The position numbers were made by a program, and so were the translations under genes. Positions 8,399-16,857 of a DNA stretch of 64,000 bases are shown here, one piece after another (positions within the stretch are counted from its first letter, which is position 1; every line of letters starts with the position of its first letter). The notes beneath the pieces are model-generated. The model did no database searches. It saw nothing but the letters and a program-made list of their open reading frames with translations, and was not told the DNA's origin. The stretch is from Ruania alba (GTDB lineage: Bacteria > Actinomycetota > Actinomycetes > Actinomycetales > Beutenbergiaceae): contig NZ_FNTX01000002.1 of assembly GCF_900105765.1 (NCBI RefSeq), positions 2,418,001-2,482,000 of the forward strand, in the 5' to 3' direction.

Positions 8399-9877
8399 TC
8401 AGGCGGGGACCTCCCAGGTGTGCACCGGCTCGTTGGAGTGCATCCCGTCGAGGTAGTGGCGCAGCATCTCGGTGAGCGCCTCGGTGCGGTCGAGCCCGCG
8501 GCGCTCCAGGGCGGCAACGGTCTCGGTCTGCCACCACGCCCCGTTCCGGCGCCACTTGCAGCGCCCCTCGATGATCGGCAGATAGCGATCGATCACGCTC
8601 GGGGAGACCCCGCGCAGCGCCAGCCCCTCCGCGGCCAGGGGCAGCAGGTGCCGCAGCACCAGCTCGTCCCAGGGCACCTCGCCATAGCCCGGCCAGTACA
8701 TCTGCGCCTCGACGCCGTCCCGCGCGCCGTTGGTGAAGTTGCCGTGGGCAGCGGCGAAGGAGATCCGGGTCCAAGCGGGGCGCTCCTCCCGGGCGAGCAT
8801 CTCCAACGCGCCGTAGTAGAAGGCGGCGTTCGCGAGGATGTCCACCACGGTCGGACCGGCAGGAAGCACCCGGTTCTCCACGCGCAGGTGTGCCTCGCCG
8901 TCGACCACGTCGTAGATCGGGCGATTCCACCGATATACCGTGCCGTTGTGCAGGCGTAGCTCCTGCAGGCGTGGCGTCCGCCCGGCCGCCAGCTCGGCCT
9001 CCGGGTCCTCGTCGGTGCACTCGGGCAGCAGCGCCGGGAAGAAACGCACGTTCTCTTCGAACAGGTCGAAGATCGAGGTGATCCACCCGTCGCCGAAGAA
9101 CACCGGCGGGCGGACGCCCTGGTTGCGCAGCTCGGGGGAGCGGGTGTCGGTGGCCTGCAGGAACAGCTCGGTGCGGGTCTCGGCCCACAGCTGCTTGCCG
9201 AACAGGTACGGCGAGTTCGCGCCGAGGGCGAGCTGCGGACCGGCGAGCAGCTGGGCGGCGTTCCAGTGTGCGGCGAACTCGTTCGGGGAGACCTGCAGGT
9301 GCAGCTGGACCGAGGTGCAGGCCGACTCCGGGGCGATCGTGCCGGTGGTCATCCGCAACGGCTCCGGTCCGGAGATGTCCAGATCGAGGTCCTCCCGGCG
9401 GGCGGCGAAGACAGCTTCCTCGAGGGCTTGGTAGCGCGGGTTGGCGCTCATCCAGTTGCCGGTCAGGTGCTCGGGGCGCAAGGTCGGCAGGATCCCGATC
9501 ATGGCGATCGCGATGCCGTGCTTCCCCGCCCGTTCCTCCGCGACGTTGAGGTGCTTGCGCAGCCGCTGTTCCAGCTCGAGCACCGACTCGCCAGGGAGTT
9601 CCGCCGGCGGCACGTTCAGCTCGATGTTGTACCGGGCGAGCTCGGTCTGGAAGGCAGGGTCGGCGATCTCGTCGAGCACCTGCGCGTTCCGCATCGCCGG
9701 CTGGTACTGGGCATCGACGAGGTTCAGCTCGATCTCGAGTCCGCTGCGCGAAGGTGCATCCGCGAAGTGGTGGCTGCCGAGCATGTCCTCGAATACGTCG
9801 AGGCAGCGCCGGACCTTCTCGCGATACCGCTGACGCTGTTCGCGGGAGAACGTGTGCGTGGTGATCTCATCGCCCAT
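8399..9877 (-). CDS. Glutamate-cysteine ligase family 2 (GCS2/YbdK-like) protein
   Basis: This is a predicted ATP-dependent carboxylate-amine ligase of the GCS2 family, 492 residues. The early SGLEIELNLVD matches the family's metal/ATP-binding acidic motif, and NIELNVPP and the later HGNFTNGARDG segment are also typical. Most actinobacteria make mycothiol, not glutathione, so the true product may not be gamma-glutamylcysteine; related proteins are annotated only by family. It stands alone on the minus strand between a small plus-strand gene (6 bases away, convergent) and an alpha/beta hydrolase gene (divergent). The start at 9877 gives MGDEITTHTFSREQRQRYR. Family call firm, substrate open. 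Confidence 0.85.
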   Translation of the reverse strand: MGDEITTHTFSREQRQRYREKVRRCLDVFEDMLGSHHFADAPSRSGLEIELNLVDAQYQPAMRNAQVLDEIADPAFQTELARYNIELNVPPAELPGESVLELEQRLRKHLNVAEERAGKHGIAIAMIGILPTLRPEHLTGNWMSANPRYQALEEAVFAARREDLDLDISGPEPLRMTTGTIAPESACTSVQLHLQVSPNEFAAHWNAAQLLAGPQLALGANSPYLFGKQLWAETRTELFLQATDTRSPELRNQGVRPPVFFGDGWITSIFDLFEENVRFFPALLPECTDEDPEAELAAGRTPRLQELRLHNGTVYRWNRPIYDVVDGEAHLRVENRVLPAGPTVVDILANAAFYYGALEMLAREERPAWTRISFAAAHGNFTNGARDGVEAQMYWPGYGEVPWDELVLRHLLPLAAEGLALRGVSPSVIDRYLPIIEGRCKWRRNGAWWQTETVAALERRGLDRTEALTEMLRHYLDGMHSNEPVHTWEVPA

Positions 9878-10089
9878 CGCGAGCTCCTCCAGGTCGGCGA
9901 TCGCCGTACGGCGTCCTCACATCCCACCACCCCGGTGGCTCGCCCGCCACCGATTCCAGGTGTGATCGACGGTGATGCGTCATGCCAGGGGCCTATTGCT
10001 CATGACTCGACGCATTCCCGTCGATCGGGTGCGGCCGTAGGTCGTGAGTAGGCTCGCGAGGACGAGACTGACGCGTGAGAGAGGCTGAC

Positions 10090-10851
10090 ATGCTGACCGT
10101 GAACGCCTACGGACCGACAGTGACCGAACCTCTGGTGCTGCTGCACGGGTTCCCGTTCGACTCCCGGATGTGGGCCGATGTGCTGGCCGCGATGCCCAGG
10201 GTGGGGGTGCTCACGATGGACGCACCCGGGTTCGGGAGGTCTGCGCCGATCGACGGTGGACTGGAGGACTATGCCGATGCTGTGGCCGAGACGCTGACCG
10301 CACGTGGTGTGCAGCGCGCCGTCGTGGCCGGGCTGTCGATGGGGGGATATGTGGCCCTGGCGCTCGCCGAGCGGCACCCCGACCGGCTGGCGGGTATCGG
10401 TCTGCTGGACACCAAGGCGCAGGCCGACCCGGAGCCGGCCCGGCAGAATCGGCTCCGGGTCGCCGACGCGGCGCTTGGACCGGAGGGTGCGGCGGCGGTG
10501 GCGCCGATGATCGACGTGCTGACCGCCCCGGGTGCACCAGCGCAGGTGCGCGCCACGGTGACCAGATGGCTGGAGGAGGCACCGCCGTCGGGAATCGCCT
10601 GGGGGCAGCGCGCCATGGCCGCGCGCCCCGATCGGCTCAATGTGCTCGACGGGCTCGACATCCCTGGGCTGGTGCTGCGGGGGAGCGACGATGCCACGGC
10701 CAGCGTGGCCGACCATGAGGCGATGTCACGTGCGCTCGGAACGGACGTGGTGCAGGTGGCCGGTGCGGGTCACATGAGCGCGGTGGAGGCGCCAGGTGCC
10801 GTGGCCGAGGCATTGTCAGACCTCGTGGCACGGGTGCGCCACACCGGCTGA
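10090..10851 (+). CDS. Alpha/beta hydrolase
   Basis: This 253-residue protein has the alpha/beta-hydrolase fold. LLHGFPFDS supplies the oxyanion hole, GLSMGGY carries the nucleophile Ser, and the C-terminal GAGHMSAVE carries the catalytic His. I start it at the ATG at 10090, preceded by GAGAGAGG at a good distance; a GTG at 10075 is in frame but has no ribosome site. A TAGGCT -10-like box lies near 10049. It resembles non-specific esterase/lactonase proteins, and its substrate cannot be read from sequence. The 212-bp region between it and the divergent ligase gene shows no other gene. Confidence 0.85.
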   Translation: MLTVNAYGPTVTEPLVLLHGFPFDSRMWADVLAAMPRVGVLTMDAPGFGRSAPIDGGLEDYADAVAETLTARGVQRAVVAGLSMGGYVALALAERHPDRLAGIGLLDTKAQADPEPARQNRLRVADAALGPEGAAAVAPMIDVLTAPGAPAQVRATVTRWLEEAPPSGIAWGQRAMAARPDRLNVLDGLDIPGLVLRGSDDATASVADHEAMSRALGTDVVQVAGAGHMSAVEAPGAVAEALSDLVARVRHTG

Positions 10852-10899
10852 AGTTGTCACCTGTGTCCGAGTTGTGATCGGACTATGTCAGGACAAACC

Positions 10900-10929
10900 T
10901 TGCGTTCATGCCGACATGTCGCTTATTGT
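10900..10929 (+). promoter_or_regulatory. Candidate promoter of the second sugar ABC operon
   Basis: TTGCGT (10900-10905) and TATTGT (10924-10929) are 18 bases apart, about 80 bases before the binding-protein start. The region also contains TGTCAGGACA (10886-10895, arms TGTC/GACA) and the 10-bp palindrome CGACATGTCG (10912-10921) between the two boxes, both possible regulator sites. Confidence 0.45.
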
Positions 10930-10932
10930 CCG

Positions 10933-10947
10933 AGGTAAACGCTTCCC
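10933..10947. promoter_or_regulatory. Imperfect LacI-type operator
   Basis: AGGTAAACGCTTCCC has a central CG and arms that match at five of seven positions, resembling LacI-family sites. It starts just downstream of the -10 box at 10924-10929. No LacI gene adjoins this operon, so the regulator would have to be encoded elsewhere, or be the LacI protein at 3161-4192 with lower affinity. Confidence 0.35.
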
Positions 10948-11006
10948 GTGTCACGAGTGCCCCCCTCCGGACGCCCTGACACACTCAACGATGAGAGGTA
11001 CTCCTC

Positions 11007-12290
11007 ATGAATCCCATTCTCGGTCGCCGTCAGGTGCTCGCCGGCGGACTCGCCTCAGGTGCCGCCGTGGTCGGTCTCTCCGCATGCGGCTCCGATGGTG
11101 GTGGCAGCGGCAGTGGCTCGGACGTGGGCACGCTGCAGTTCTACCTCTCCGGTGACGCCAACCAGGGTGGCGGCTACCAGCACATGGCCACCAAGTACGA
11201 AGAGGAGACCGGCGTCCGCATCGAGATCGTGGACGTGGCCAACGAGGACCTGCAGACGCGCCTGCGCAACGCCGCTCTTGCGGACGACCTGCCCGCGCTC
11301 GCCCGGCCGGGCGGCTTCGACCCGCAGTGGATGAACGCCTGCCGCGACCTCACCGAGATCGCCGAGTCGACCGGCGCGATGACCGACCTGTCCGTCATCG
11401 ACGAGTCCGGCCGGGTCCTGTCGTTGCCGAGCGACGTCACGGCCGTGGGCCTGTTCCTGAACAAGTCGCTCTTCGATGAGGCGGGCGAGAGCTACCCGCA
11501 GTCGCCGGAGGAGATCTGGACCTGGGACGAGTTCGTCGCCACCGTCAAGCGCGTGCAGGAAGCCGCCGGCGTCAGCTACGGCATGGTGATGGACCGGACC
11601 TCCCACCGGCTGAAGGCGTTCCTGTACGAGTTCGGCTCGGACGCCTTCCTGGCGGATGACAACAACGAGTACCAGACCAACGAGAACACCAAGCCGGCGC
11701 TGGAGTACTTCTACGGGCTGAACGACGACTCGTTCATGCCGCGCTCGGTCTGGCTCTCCGATGGTGACCCGAACGCCCTGTTCAAGAGCGGTGACGTAGT
11801 CTCCTATCTCTCCGGCTCCTGGCAGATCGCCGACTTCGCGGAGAACATCACCGACTTCGAGTGGGTCTCGGTCTACCTGCCCAAGCAGCCGGTGCGTGCC
11901 ACCAACTTCGGCAACGCCGCCAACATCGTGGTCTTCGAGGGCGACCAGGCCGACGCCGCCTACGACTTCATCAACTGGCTGTACCAGCCGGAGAACTACA
12001 CCGAGCTCAGCGAGACCTCCGGCTTCCTCCCGGCCGTGGAGGGGCTGACGATCGCCTACGAGAACCACCAGGAGTTCTTCGACCTCTACAACGCCGAGAT
12101 CGAGGCGTGCGACCCGATCGCGGGTGAGGTCAAGGCGCAGGAGCTCGTGCTCCAGTCCGAGGGGCTCCAGCTCGAGGGCGACCCGTTGCGCGACGAGGTC
12201 GTCAAGTACCTCAACGACGAGCAGGACGTGGACACCGCGATCCAGAGCATCAAGGACCAGCTCACGCAGGCGCTGACCTCGATCCGCTGA
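11007..12290 (+). CDS. Sugar ABC transporter substrate-binding lipoprotein (Tat-type signal)
   Basis: This is the extracytoplasmic binding subunit of a second sugar importer, 427 residues, family 1 solute-binding protein. The N-terminus has a twin arginine (GRRQVLAGG) and a lipobox LSAC with Cys27, so it is probably Tat-exported and lipidated, unlike the Sec-type binding protein at 1641-2945. It heads an operon with two permeases and a putative polysaccharide lyase. GAGAGG precedes the ATG at 11007. A strong 14-bp hairpin follows its stop and probably sets its expression above that of the permeases. The ligand may be an oligosaccharide released by the lyase. Confidence 0.93.
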   Translation: MNPILGRRQVLAGGLASGAAVVGLSACGSDGGGSGSGSDVGTLQFYLSGDANQGGGYQHMATKYEEETGVRIEIVDVANEDLQTRLRNAALADDLPALARPGGFDPQWMNACRDLTEIAESTGAMTDLSVIDESGRVLSLPSDVTAVGLFLNKSLFDEAGESYPQSPEEIWTWDEFVATVKRVQEAAGVSYGMVMDRTSHRLKAFLYEFGSDAFLADDNNEYQTNENTKPALEYFYGLNDDSFMPRSVWLSDGDPNALFKSGDVVSYLSGSWQIADFAENITDFEWVSVYLPKQPVRATNFGNAANIVVFEGDQADAAYDFINWLYQPENYTELSETSGFLPAVEGLTIAYENHQEFFDLYNAEIEACDPIAGEVKAQELVLQSEGLQLEGDPLRDEVVKYLNDEQDVDTAIQSIKDQLTQALTSIR

Positions 12291-12295
12291 CCGTT

Positions 12296-12329
12296 CGGGT
12301 GCGCCCGGCCGACGAGCCGGGCGCACCCG
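12296..12329 (+). terminator. Intercistronic stem-loop after the binding-protein gene
   Basis: A 14-bp perfect stem (CGGGTGCGCCCGGC at 12296-12309 pairing with 12316-12329) with a six-base loop lies 6 bases after the stop codon. It lacks a T-run and is followed within 25 bases by the permease start, so partial attenuation or 3' protection of the binding-protein mRNA is likelier than full termination. Confidence 0.7.
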
Positions 12330-12350
12330 GAGTCCATCCGAAGGAGCCCC

Positions 12351-13292
12351 ATGACTGCGTCCACCGCCGAGCCGGTTCAGCAGACCGCGCCGGTGCCCCC
12401 GCCTTCCCGACGTCGGCGTCGATCGATCCGCCGTGGTCAGACCCTCGCACCGCTGATCTTCATCGCCGCCGCCGTGGTGCTGTTCGCGCTGTTCTTCGTG
12501 TGGCCGGGCGTCTTCGGCTTCATCTACTCGCTCTCCGACTACCGCGGCTTCGGCAGCCCGGACATCATCGGGTTCGACAACTACACCCTGTTGTTCGGTG
12601 ATCCCGAGTTCTACAGCGCGCTCGGGCGGACCTTCCTCTTCGTCGGGCTCTCCGTGCCGCTGCACTATGCGATCCCGCTCGGTCTCGCGGTACTGCTCAC
12701 CACCAAGCTCGCCCGCGGTCAGACCGTGGCGCGCGCCGTCTTCTTTCTTCCCTGGCTCATCTCGCCGATCGTCAACGGTGTGATCTGGCGGTGGCTGTTC
12801 GGGGAGAACTTCGGCTTCTTCAACTACTTCCTGTCCCTCTTCGGGATCGGGCCGGTGCAGTGGCAGACCAACGGTGAGCTCGCTCTCGTGGTGGTGCTGA
12901 TCGCCGGGACCTGGGGTGGGACCGCGTTCACGATGCTGTTGTTCATCGCGGCCTTGCGAAACATCCCCCGGTCCTACCTGGAGGCGGCAGCCATCGACGG
13001 CGCCACCAGGGCCCAGCGCTTTTTCCGGATCACCATGCCGTTGCTGGCGCCGACGACGTTCCTGGTGGTCCTGCTGACCACGATCGGCGGCATGAAGGAG
13101 TTCGCGATGATCCAGGCGCTCAACGGCGGCGGTCCGGGTACCGAGAACGTGCTGATGGTGCAGTACATCTACCGGACCGGGTTCGAACGCGGGGACATCG
13201 GCTACGCCAGTGCAGCATCGATGGTGCTGATGCTGATCCTCATCGTGATCGCGCTGATCCAGATGCGCTTCGACCGGAAGGACGTCCAGTGA
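12351..13292 (+). CDS. Carbohydrate ABC transporter permease (MalF/UgpA type)
   Basis: This 313-residue membrane protein has about six transmembrane segments and a basic, proline-rich N-terminus. The coupling loop reads EAAAIDGATRAQRFFRITMP, the EAA motif that contacts the ATPase. AAGGAG lies just before the ATG. The gene overlaps the next permease by 4 bases. It is the second gene of the operon beginning at 11007. No ATPase gene is present in the operon, so a shared ATPase encoded elsewhere is implied. Confidence 0.93.
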   Translation: MTASTAEPVQQTAPVPPPSRRRRRSIRRGQTLAPLIFIAAAVVLFALFFVWPGVFGFIYSLSDYRGFGSPDIIGFDNYTLLFGDPEFYSALGRTFLFVGLSVPLHYAIPLGLAVLLTTKLARGQTVARAVFFLPWLISPIVNGVIWRWLFGENFGFFNYFLSLFGIGPVQWQTNGELALVVVLIAGTWGGTAFTMLLFIAALRNIPRSYLEAAAIDGATRAQRFFRITMPLLAPTTFLVVLLTTIGGMKEFAMIQALNGGGPGTENVLMVQYIYRTGFERGDIGYASAASMVLMLILIVIALIQMRFDRKDVQ

Positions 13293-14149
13293 GCTCGGTG
13301 ACGAAAGCGTCCGACCGTTCGGTGCGCCGGGAGAAGAAGCCCTCGGCCGCCCCGGCGACCGTGCTGCTGTGGGTGCTGGTGGCGATCTACGCCTTCCCGC
13401 TGCTGTGGTTCATCCTCAGCTCGTTCAAACCCGGTAGCGAGCTGTTCAGCCTGCCGCTGTCGATCCTCCCGGAGAACTGGACGGTCTCCGGATACGTGGA
13501 CGCCTGGAGCCGGTTCAACTTCGCCCGGTACTTCATGAACACCGGCATCGTGGCGGTGGTCACCACCGCGCTGACCGTGCTCGTCTCCTCGATGACCGGA
13601 TACGCGCTCGCCAAGTACAAGGCGTGGTGGCTGAACGTTTTCTTCATGTGCATCCTGGCCACCACGATGCTGCCGACCGAGGTCATCATGCCCTCGACCT
13701 TCGTGGTGATCCGCGACCTCGGCCTCTACGACTCCCTGCCAGGCATCATCATCCCCTCGATCGTCACCGCGACCGGTGTGTTCATGTTCCGGCAGTACTT
13801 CAAGACGGTGCCGGACGAGCTGCTCGAGGCTGCCCGGATCGACGGGGTGGGGGAGATCCGGACGTTCTTCTCGATCATGCTCCCGCTGGCGAAGCCGATG
13901 GCGGTGACCCTGGCGATCTTCTCGTTCCAGTGGCGCTGGAACGACTACATCTGGCCCCTGCTGGTGCTGAACGATCCGAACCAGTACACGCTGCAGATCG
14001 CGCTGCGCTCCATCGTGGGTGCGGACAACATCGACTGGTCGGTGCTGCTCTCGGCCTCGGTGATCTCGTTGCTGCCGATGATCATCCTGTTCCTGATATT
14101 CCAGCGTCAGATCATGAGCGCAGATATGAACTCCGGCTTGAAGGACTGA
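13289..14149 (+). CDS. Carbohydrate ABC transporter permease (MalG/UgpE type)
   Basis: This 286-residue partner permease has six predicted membrane segments and the EAA-type loop EAARIDGVGEIRTFFSIMLP. It starts at a GTG (13289) that overlaps the previous stop, so the two permeases are coupled. It is followed after 6 bases by the GTG of the putative lyase gene, whose ribosome site AAGGA lies inside this gene's last codons. Confidence 0.93.
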   Translation: MSSVTKASDRSVRREKKPSAAPATVLLWVLVAIYAFPLLWFILSSFKPGSELFSLPLSILPENWTVSGYVDAWSRFNFARYFMNTGIVAVVTTALTVLVSSMTGYALAKYKAWWLNVFFMCILATTMLPTEVIMPSTFVVIRDLGLYDSLPGIIIPSIVTATGVFMFRQYFKTVPDELLEAARIDGVGEIRTFFSIMLPLAKPMAVTLAIFSFQWRWNDYIWPLLVLNDPNQYTLQIALRSIVGADNIDWSVLLSASVISLLPMIILFLIFQRQIMSADMNSGLKD

Positions 14150-14155
14150 CCGCGC

Positions 14156-15829
14156 GTGCAGGGAGACGACCAGACGGTCTTCACCACCCAGGCCGTATCG
14201 GGTGCGGACGAGGTGCTGGCGGCACTGATCGACGGTGGCCCGGCCGCGGCGGCCGAGCGCGTGCGTGGTCATCGCGGTCTGATGGCGATGATCAAGGCCG
14301 CGGTGGTCTGTTCGCTGAGTCCGACCTCCCGGTGGTCCGGGCGGGACGAGCCACTCCGGGCGGCGTCGGGCTGGCTGACCGAGCTCGAGAATGCCCAGGG
14401 ACCGAGCGGGCTGTTCACCTCCGGTGACAACGTCGATTCCCCGCCGGACTCCAGCTTCACGCTGAACGACCTCGCCGTCGTGCACACGCTGCTCACTGGC
14501 CAGCGAGGATGGGAGGCGGTGCGCTCGGGGTTGGCCGAGGTCGCCTGCCGCGCCGCGGACGCCGTCCTGACCGGTGGCGTGCACACGCCGAACCATCGGT
14601 GGGAGATCGCCTCCGCCCTCGCCGGGTTGGCCCAGGTGCTCGGCGACGACCGGTGCACCGGGCGGGCTCGGCAGTGGCTCGCCGAGGGCGTGGATGTGGA
14701 CCCCGACGGCATCTACTCCGAACGGTCGGCGAACTATGCCGCGCACGTGTCCAACCCGTCGCTGCTCACGCTCGCCGATGCGCTGGGTGAGGACTCGCTG
14801 CGAGAGGTGGTGCACCGCAACCTGCACGCGATGATCGACCTCACCGACGCCGGCGAGGTGGAGACCGTGCACTCGCGCCGGCAGGACCAACGTCAGCGGT
14901 TCCCCATCGGTCCGTTCGCCATGCAGTGGCGCCGGTTCGCCGTGGCCGGGTGTCGGCGGTGCGCGCACGCCTGCGGGGCGGCGCAGACGGCGCCGGGCTT
15001 CGACCCGGTCGATGCGCTCGCCCAGCTGCTCGCCGAGCCGGCACTCGGAGCAGACGTGGAGACGGGACCACCGCCCGAGGTGAGGCGCACCTTCGAACTC
15101 GGGTTGCGCCGTCGGCGGGACGCGCAGCAGATGAGCACGGTCTACGCCGGCTCGGACGTGGCCCGTAGCGGGCGGATCGCCTCCGGTCTGGCCTGCAACC
15201 CCACCGTGCTGCGGTACCGCTACGGGGCGGCGCTGCTGGACTCGGTGCGCCTCTCCCGAGACTTCTTCGGTCTCGGGCCGTTCCGGCCGAGCCAGTGGCA
15301 GGAGATCGACGGCGGCCTGCTGCTGGTCGAGGAGCTCACTACCGGCTACTACCAGCCGCTGCCGCCGGACCAGCACCGCTTCGACGGCCGGTACGACCTC
15401 GAGTTCGAGGGCCGGTTCGCCGCGGCGATGAACTTCTCCCGGCGCCCGGTGGATACGGTCCGGCTGCGTACCGAGCTCGGTGTGCGCGAGGAGCCGGACG
15501 GTCTCCGGCTGGACCTGAGCTTCTCCGGGGCCGACGTGCCGTTCGCCGTCGAGGTCGCGTTTCGTGCCGGTGGCACGCTGACCGGCGGTCGTGACCTGGG
15601 CACCGGCGCGGTCGAGCTGGACGAGGGGCACGCCGCGTACCGGGTCGGTCGGGACGAGATCATCGTGGGGCCGGGCCACGGGAGCGGGCCGGACCGGCCG
15701 CCGGTGTACCACCCGGGGGAGGCCTACACCTTCCTCGGCGGCACCGACGCGCTCACCGGGCCGCGGGTCTACCTGACCGGACGTACGACGGAGTCGATGG
15801 CGGTGACGATCCGGGGGACGAGCGTCTAG
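14156..15829 (+). CDS. Putative polysaccharide lyase (alpha/alpha-toroid plus beta-sandwich)
   Basis: This 557-residue protein is not a recognised named enzyme. The first 300 or so residues look alpha-helical. They carry NHRW (Asn146, His147) and, further on, YSERSANYAAH (Tyr187, Glu189, Tyr194, His197), in the same order and a similar spacing as the catalytic Asn/His and Tyr of heparinase- and alginate-lyase-type toroid enzymes. Residues from about 330 on look like the beta-sandwich domain of those lyases. There is no signal peptide, so it would act on imported oligosaccharides. It is the last gene of the second sugar operon. The alternative is a non-catalytic or hydrolase relative. Confidence 0.5.
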   Translation: MQGDDQTVFTTQAVSGADEVLAALIDGGPAAAAERVRGHRGLMAMIKAAVVCSLSPTSRWSGRDEPLRAASGWLTELENAQGPSGLFTSGDNVDSPPDSSFTLNDLAVVHTLLTGQRGWEAVRSGLAEVACRAADAVLTGGVHTPNHRWEIASALAGLAQVLGDDRCTGRARQWLAEGVDVDPDGIYSERSANYAAHVSNPSLLTLADALGEDSLREVVHRNLHAMIDLTDAGEVETVHSRRQDQRQRFPIGPFAMQWRRFAVAGCRRCAHACGAAQTAPGFDPVDALAQLLAEPALGADVETGPPPEVRRTFELGLRRRRDAQQMSTVYAGSDVARSGRIASGLACNPTVLRYRYGAALLDSVRLSRDFFGLGPFRPSQWQEIDGGLLLVEELTTGYYQPLPPDQHRFDGRYDLEFEGRFAAAMNFSRRPVDTVRLRTELGVREEPDGLRLDLSFSGADVPFAVEVAFRAGGTLTGGRDLGTGAVELDEGHAAYRVGRDEIIVGPGHGSGPDRPPVYHPGEAYTFLGGTDALTGPRVYLTGRTTESMAVTIRGTSV

Positions 15830-15845
15830 TGCACGGCCAGGGCGA

Positions 15846-16271
15846 TCACTCGTCGCGCCAGCCGGGCAGCAACCGCTCCAGGGCGACCGGAAGGTCGATC
15901 GACTCGCCGTCCTTCCCGCCCGCTCCGAGTACCAGCGGGGGATCCTTGGGCGTGGGTGTGACCCCGCGCAATCGCTCCCACGGGGAGAGCGGTGCGGTGA
16001 GCACGTAGAACGCGCCGTCCGTCCCGACGGCGGCCGTTCCGTCGTTGCGCAGGTACCAGCCGCGTAGGGGGGTGCGTGCCTTACCCCGGCCGCCGTAGCC
16101 CTTTACCTCGAGCGCCTGGGGCGCCAGTCCGGCACGGCCGGCGGCGTCCGCGAACTCCTCCAGCAGTCGTTGTGCCCTGCTGCTCTCACTGGCTTTGCGG
16201 TTCGCGAGGCGTCGTTCGTGCTCGGCCGCGGCTTCGCGGCGTTGGCGCGCCCAGTCCTGCTCCGTGCTCAC
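15846..16271 (-). CDS. Conserved hypothetical protein
   Basis: This 141-residue protein has no recognised function. It opens with a charged helical segment (residues 1-45, Arg/Glu/Ala rich), followed by a compact domain with KGYGGRGKART and GWYLRNDGTAAVGTDG, perhaps a small beta-rich fold. I start it at the GTG at 16271; longer in-frame starts run into the acetyltransferase gene on the other strand and have an unlikely composition. It converges with the putative lyase gene, 16 bases apart, with no clear terminator between them. Confidence 0.7.
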   Translation of the reverse strand: MSTEQDWARQRREAAAEHERRLANRKASESSRAQRLLEEFADAAGRAGLAPQALEVKGYGGRGKARTPLRGWYLRNDGTAAVGTDGAFYVLTAPLSPWERLRGVTPTPKDPPLVLGAGGKDGESIDLPVALERLLPGWRDE

Positions 16272-16328
16272 CGCACCAGGGTACGTGCCCGCCCGCGTCG
16301 GCACGCGTGCCGGGTCGCCGGCGGCGTC

Positions 16329-16334
16329 TAGAGT
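16329..16334 (+). promoter_or_regulatory. -10 box for a probably leaderless acetyltransferase mRNA
   Basis: TAGAGT ends six bases before the ATG at 16341, which places the transcription start at the start codon. No ribosome-binding site precedes the ATG. Confidence 0.45.
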
Positions 16335-16340
16335 ACGGCC

Positions 16341-16820
16341 ATGACGACGGCACGGATCCGACCAGCGCACGCCGGGGACGCTGCCGCCCTGCACGCGCTG
16401 CACACCGCCACCTGGCGGGAGGCGTACGCCGATCTCCTGCCGGAGCACGTGTTCGAGGCACGCGAGCGGGACGGGCTGCCAGCCTGGGAGCACCGACTCA
16501 CCGATATGGCCGGCCCGTCGGTCTGGCTGGCTCATCGGGACGGTGAGCCGGTCGGGTTCGCGTGGGCGGAGGCAGCGGGGACGGGGCAGGTCCGGGCCCT
16601 CGAGCTCGCTGCACTGTATGTGCGCGCCAGCGAGTACGGGCAGGGGACGGCAGCGAACCTGCTCCAACTGGCCACCGGCGATGCCCCGTGCATGCTCTGG
16701 GTCGCGCAGGACAATCCGCGGGCCTTGGCGTTCTATCGCAAACACGGCTTCGAGGCCGACGGTGCCGCACGCCGCGTCGACGCGTGGGGCAACCTTGCTG
16801 TGGTGCGGATGGTCCGCTAG
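16341..16820 (+). CDS. GNAT-family N-acetyltransferase
   Basis: This 159-residue protein has the GNAT fold: the N-terminal IRPAHAGDAAALHALH, a central beta strand LELAALYVRASEYGQGTAANLL that includes the acetyl-CoA pyrophosphate loop, and the C-terminal NPRALAFYRKHGFEADG. It transfers an acetyl group to an unknown small molecule or protein. A -10-like TAGAGT six bases before the ATG and the absence of a ribosome site suggest a leaderless mRNA. It is divergent from the hypothetical gene at 15846 and convergent with the coiled-coil gene at 16858. Confidence 0.88.
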   Translation: MTTARIRPAHAGDAAALHALHTATWREAYADLLPEHVFEARERDGLPAWEHRLTDMAGPSVWLAHRDGEPVGFAWAEAAGTGQVRALELAALYVRASEYGQGTAANLLQLATGDAPCMLWVAQDNPRALAFYRKHGFEADGAARRVDAWGNLAVVRMVR

Positions 16821-16857
16821 CCGGGCGCGCGATCCGGCCTTGGACGACCCGGCCGGC

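Noticed and set aside
13202-15712. An 836-codon minus-strand frame across permease and lyase genes
   Set aside because: Composition is typical of an antisense shadow (His/Arg/Gly/Val rich), and the plus-strand genes have clear family motifs or operon context.
16834-16856. A 6-bp stem between the acetyltransferase and DivIVA-like genes as terminator
   Set aside because: CCGGCC/GGCCGG with an 11-base loop and no T-run is too common at this GC content to support a call.
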